DNA of 11,123 nucleotides from Butyrivibrio sp. (GTDB lineage Bacteria; Bacillota_A; Clostridia; Lachnospirales; Lachnospiraceae): assembly GCF_024699075.1 (NCBI RefSeq), contig NZ_JAILQF010000089.1, forward strand, positions 1-11,123, read 5' to 3'. This document shows positions 7,497-11,123 of this stretch, piece by piece. Made by a program: the position numbers and the translations under genes. Under the pieces are notes generated by a model, which had not been told where the DNA came from, did not search any database, and saw nothing but the letters and a program-made list of their open reading frames with translations. Within the stretch, counting starts at the first letter, position 1, and every line of letters starts with the position of its first letter.

Positions 7497-8336
7497 ATGG
7501 CTTCGATGAAAAGCATCAAGCTCCGCATAAAATCAGTGCAGAGCACCATGCAGATTACCAGAGCTATGAAGCTGGTAGCTTCTTCCAGACTCCGCAAGGC
7601 CCAGGAACGTGTTGAAAATTGCCGACCTTATCACGAAGTCCTTTCTAAGACGCTTAACGATATAGCCAATTCTAACTCTGATTTTGATTCTGTATATCTT
7701 AAGAAGAGAGAGATCAAGAAAAGACTCTATATCGTATTTGGCGGAGACAGAGGACTTGCAGGCGGTTATAATGCCAACATGTTCAGGATGATCGAGCAGG
7801 AAACCAAAGGTAAGGAATGTGCATTCCTTCCTGTCGGCAAAAAGGCATTGGAATATTTCCGTAAGAGAAACAGAGAGATAATATCCGATGCTTTCCCACT
7901 GGTAGGTGATGTATCTGTCAGTGACTGCTTCGAGATGTCGAGACTCGTATGTGATGGTTATAAAAATGGCGAGTTCGATGAGATCCATGTGGCCGGAACA
8001 GTCTTCAAATCGGTTCTTTCACAGGTTCCTACAACCTGGCAGCTGCTTCCGTTTACACCGGATGCACCGTCAGAAGAAGGCCGTGAAGTTATTATGTATG
8101 AACCGAATTCTGAAGAGACATTCAATGCGATAATACCGGAATATATTGCAGGTATCATCTTCAGCGTAATGTGTGAAAGTGCAGCTTCCGAACAGGGTGC
8201 ACGCCGCATGGCGATGGAGAATGCGACCAACAATGCTGCCGACATGATCGACAATCTCAGCTTGTACTATAACCGTGCAAGACAGGCTGCTATTACGCAG
8301 GAGATCACAGAGATCGTATCGGGAGCCGGTTCATAA
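7497..8336 (+). CDS. atpG: F1Fo ATP synthase subunit gamma
   Basis: The 279-residue central shaft that rotates inside alpha3beta3 and carries c-ring torque. The N-terminal helix (residues 5-35: K-S-I-K-L-R-I-K-S-V ... T-R-A-M-K-L-V-A) and the C-terminal helix (M-E-N-A-T-N-N-A-A-D-M-I ... R-Q-A-A-I-T-Q-E-I-T-E-I) match the two ends that form the shaft's coiled coil; both are highly conserved. The middle Rossmann-like domain has G-G-D-R-G-L-A-G-G-Y-N, also a family hallmark. A clear AAAGGAG lies about 8 bases before ATG 7497, 18 bases after the atpA stop. Confidence 0.96.
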   Translation: MASMKSIKLRIKSVQSTMQITRAMKLVASSRLRKAQERVENCRPYHEVLSKTLNDIANSNSDFDSVYLKKREIKKRLYIVFGGDRGLAGGYNANMFRMIEQETKGKECAFLPVGKKALEYFRKRNREIISDAFPLVGDVSVSDCFEMSRLVCDGYKNGEFDEIHVAGTVFKSVLSQVPTTWQLLPFTPDAPSEEGREVIMYEPNSEETFNAIIPEYIAGIIFSVMCESAASEQGARRMAMENATNNAADMIDNLSLYYNRARQAAITQEITEIVSGAGS

Positions 8337-8381
8337 GATATGGAATGAAGCAAGTAACTGTAAACGTCTTTTTCTAATAAA

Positions 8382-9789
<1,408 letters not shown>

Positions 9790-9808
9790 GATGAAGGAGG
9801 GATGAGCT

Positions 9809-10222
9809 ATGGCAACTCCGTTTCATCTGCAGATAGCAACTCCTGACGGGAGTATGCTGGATGGACAGGCAACAAGGATAATCCTCCGTACCATAGACGG
9901 CGACGTTTGTATAATGGCTAAACATACCAATTATTGCTCTGCCCTTGGAATGGGACCTGCAAAGGTCATACTTGAGGACGGAACAGAGAGAATAGCAGCA
10001 TGCATGGGCGGAATGATAAACGTCATGGACGGTGAATGCCGCGTTGTTGCTACAACTTGGGAATGGAAAGAGGATATAGATCTTGAGCGTGCACAGGATG
10101 CCAAAAAGCGTGCGCAGGAGCGTCTTGCAACCAAAGACAAACTTGGAGACAAGGATGTAATGCTTGCAGAAGCCAAGCTCAAGAGAGCGCTTATAAGGTC
10201 CGATGTAGCGAACAAAAAATAA
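9809..10222 (+). CDS. atpC: F1Fo ATP synthase subunit epsilon
   Basis: The 137-residue last subunit of F1, binding the foot of gamma and limiting wasteful ATP hydrolysis. The N-terminal beta sandwich covers residues 1-85 (F-H-L-Q-I-A-T-P-D-G start, A-K-H-T-N-Y near 35-39). The C-terminal helical hairpin covers 88-137. At the start of the first helix is I-D-L-E-R-A (residues 90-95), matching the I/L-D-x-x-R-A motif through which epsilon of thermophilic Bacillus binds ATP, so ATP-sensitive inhibition is possible. AAGGAGG sits about 8 bases before ATG 9809, 19 bases after the atpD stop. It closes the operon; a terminator follows at once. Confidence 0.94.
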   Translation: MATPFHLQIATPDGSMLDGQATRIILRTIDGDVCIMAKHTNYCSALGMGPAKVILEDGTERIAACMGGMINVMDGECRVVATTWEWKEDIDLERAQDAKKRAQERLATKDKLGDKDVMLAEAKLKRALIRSDVANKK

Positions 10223-10234
10223 TAGTTGTATTTG

Positions 10235-10287
10235 AAAAAAGAGCTTAGGAACATGTGATTTTACACATATTCCGAGCTCTTTTTTTG
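10235..10287 (+). terminator. Intrinsic terminator of the atp operon, possibly bidirectional
   Basis: The outer arms A6-GAGCT (10235-10245) and AGCTC-T8 (10275-10287) pair. An inner stem GGAA / TTCC and ATGTG / CACAT continues with one mismatch and a bulge, closing on a six-base loop (10258-10263). The T-run after the right arm gives forward termination. The matching A-run on the left would act as a T-run for transcripts arriving from the other strand. Confidence 0.9.
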
Positions 10288-10389
10288 TTGAATAAATAGA
10301 AAATCAAATTTGAGGATTAAATAGCAAGAATTAAACATTCAATTTCCAAAAAGTGGTGTAAAATGATTTAGTATTAAATACAAATAATA

Positions 10390-10435
10390 TATCAGTTGTA
10401 TTACTAAGTTGTATTACAAAATCAGACAACTGATA
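10390..10435. promoter_or_regulatory. Operator-like inverted repeat at the isomerase promoter
   Basis: TATCAGTTGT (10390-10399) and its exact reverse complement ACAACTGATA (10426-10435) are 10-base arms separated by 26 bases, so their centres lie 36 bases apart. The right arm overlaps the predicted -10 box and the left arm lies just upstream of the -35. This fits a repressor bound at two half-sites or a DNA loop. Which regulator binds cannot be told. Confidence 0.5.
10394..10417 (+). repeat. 11-base direct repeat AGTTGTATTAC
   Basis: Two identical copies, 10394-10404 and 10407-10417, begin 13 bases apart. The first shares its left part with an arm of the inverted repeat, and the second supplies the predicted -35 box. 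Just before the isomerase ribosome site there is a further tandem duplication, ATGTAAAAG at 10449-10457 and 10458-10466. Confidence 0.5.
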
Positions 10436-10437
10436 AT
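10409..10437 (+). promoter_or_regulatory. Predicted promoter for the isomerase-like gene
   Basis: TTGTAT (10409-10414), a 17-base spacer and GATAAT (10432-10437). Transcription would start near 10444, about 36 bases before the ATG. The -35 is weak (three of six consensus bases), which would suit a regulated promoter. Confidence 0.45.
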
Positions 10438-10479
10438 AGGCTTGATCAATGTAAAAGATGTAAAAGGTAGGAGGCAATT

Positions 10480-11123
10480 ATGAACAACATTCCAGAAATT
10501 AAAATCGGAATCGTAGCAGTCAGCCGTGACTGCTTCCCTGCAAGTCTTGCAGAAAACAGAAGAAAAGCACTCGTTAAAGCTTATGCAGACAAGTACGATG
10601 CTAAGGACATCTATGAATGCCCTATTACAATTATTGAGAGCGAGATCGATATGGTTAACGCTCTTGAAGATGTTAAGAAGAACGGATGCGATGCTCTTTG
10701 CGTATTCCTTGGAAACTTCGGACCTGAAATTTCTGAGACACTTCTTGCTAAGCACTTTGAAGGACCTAAGATGTTCTGTGCAGCAGCAGAAGAGAGCCAG
10801 AATGACCTTATGGATGGCAGAGGCGATGCATATTGCGGAATGCTCAATGCAAGCTACAACCTTGCACTTAGAAATGTAAAGGCTTATATCCCTGAGTATC
10901 CTGTTGGAGATGCTGAGGATTGTGCTGATATGATCCATGAGTTCCTTCCTGTAGCAAAGGCTGTATATGCTCTTCAGAATCTTAAGATCATCAGCTTTGG
11001 ACCTCGTCCAATGAACTTCCTTGCATGTAACGCTCCTATTAAGCAGCTTTACAACCTTGGTGTAGAGATCGAAGAGAACTCAGAGCTTGACCTTTTCGAA
11101 AGCTTCAAGAACCATGCAGGAGA
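10480..11123 (+). CDS. L-fucose/L-arabinose isomerase-fold family protein (partial, 3' end off window)
   Basis: The frame opens at ATG 10480, preceded by AGGAGG (10469-10474) at 5-base spacing, and stays open for 214 codons to the right edge. The N-terminus (I-K-I-G-I-V-A-V-S-R-D-C-F-P) and the later segments C-V-F-L-G-N-F-G-P-E, A-A-A-E-E-S-Q, I-I-S-F-G-P-R-P and L-G-V-E-I-E-E-N-S resemble the FucI/AraA-like sugar isomerase family common in Lachnospiraceae. That fold interconverts aldoses and ketoses with a divalent metal. The metal and catalytic residues of FucI lie mostly in the missing C-terminal half, so substrate and activity cannot be judged. Codon use resembles the atp genes, as expected of a well expressed gene. 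It has its own promoter with operator-like repeats, hinting at sugar-responsive control. Confidence 0.7.
   Translation, partial: MNNIPEIKIGIVAVSRDCFPASLAENRRKALVKAYADKYDAKDIYECPITIIESEIDMVNALEDVKKNGCDALCVFLGNFGPEISETLLAKHFEGPKMFCAAAEESQNDLMDGRGDAYCGMLNASYNLALRNVKAYIPEYPVGDAEDCADMIHEFLPVAKAVYALQNLKIISFGPRPMNFLACNAPIKQLYNLGVEIEENSELDLFESFKNHAG

Overview
The window reads as chromosomal DNA of a low-to-mid GC anaerobic Firmicute, most likely a Lachnospiraceae member of the Butyrivibrio/Pseudobutyrivibrio type. The evidence is protein-level resemblance (AtpI, the sugar isomerase and the AspRS subtype), heavy use of CTT and AAG codons, and strong AGGAGG-type ribosome sites. The genus is an inference made without a database search.

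Layout. (1) Bases 1-498, minus strand: a cysteine-rich protein resembling FliB flagellin lysine-N-methylase, cut by the left edge, preceded by a 59-residue lipoprotein whose 3' end overlaps the methylase start by 11 bases. Both appear to be read from one promoter near 560-587. (2) Bases 499-851: an AT-rich divergent intergenic region holding that promoter and a forward promoter for aspS. (3) Bases 852-2624: aspS, aspartyl-tRNA synthetase, closed by a strong intrinsic terminator. (4) Bases 2835-10287: a complete F1Fo ATP synthase operon in the order atpZ-atpI-atpB-atpE-atpF-atpH-atpA-atpG-atpD-atpC, with an extended -10 promoter at its head and a strong terminator at its end. (5) Bases 10290-11123: an intergenic region with an operator-like inverted repeat over a promoter, then the 5' part of a fucose/arabinose isomerase-fold protein that runs off the right edge.

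How the genes work together. The ten atp genes encode two membrane accessory proteins (AtpZ, AtpI), the Fo ion channel, stator and rotor ring (a, b, c), the OSCP-type delta subunit, and the F1 motor (alpha, gamma, beta, epsilon). The c subunit carries a two-glutamate ion site (Glu33 and Glu66) with Thr67 and Tyr71, the pattern associated with Na+-coupled rotors, so this is probably a sodium-driven ATP synthase. aspS is an independent housekeeping unit. The two edge genes are unrelated accessory functions.

Most of the window is conserved core machinery, and I do not see a new multi-gene system. The points worth a second look are the two-carboxylate c subunit, the lipoprotein/methylase overlap, the TTG start of atpD, the inverted and direct repeats at the isomerase promoter, and a 10-base word (TATTACAAAA) shared by two promoter regions.
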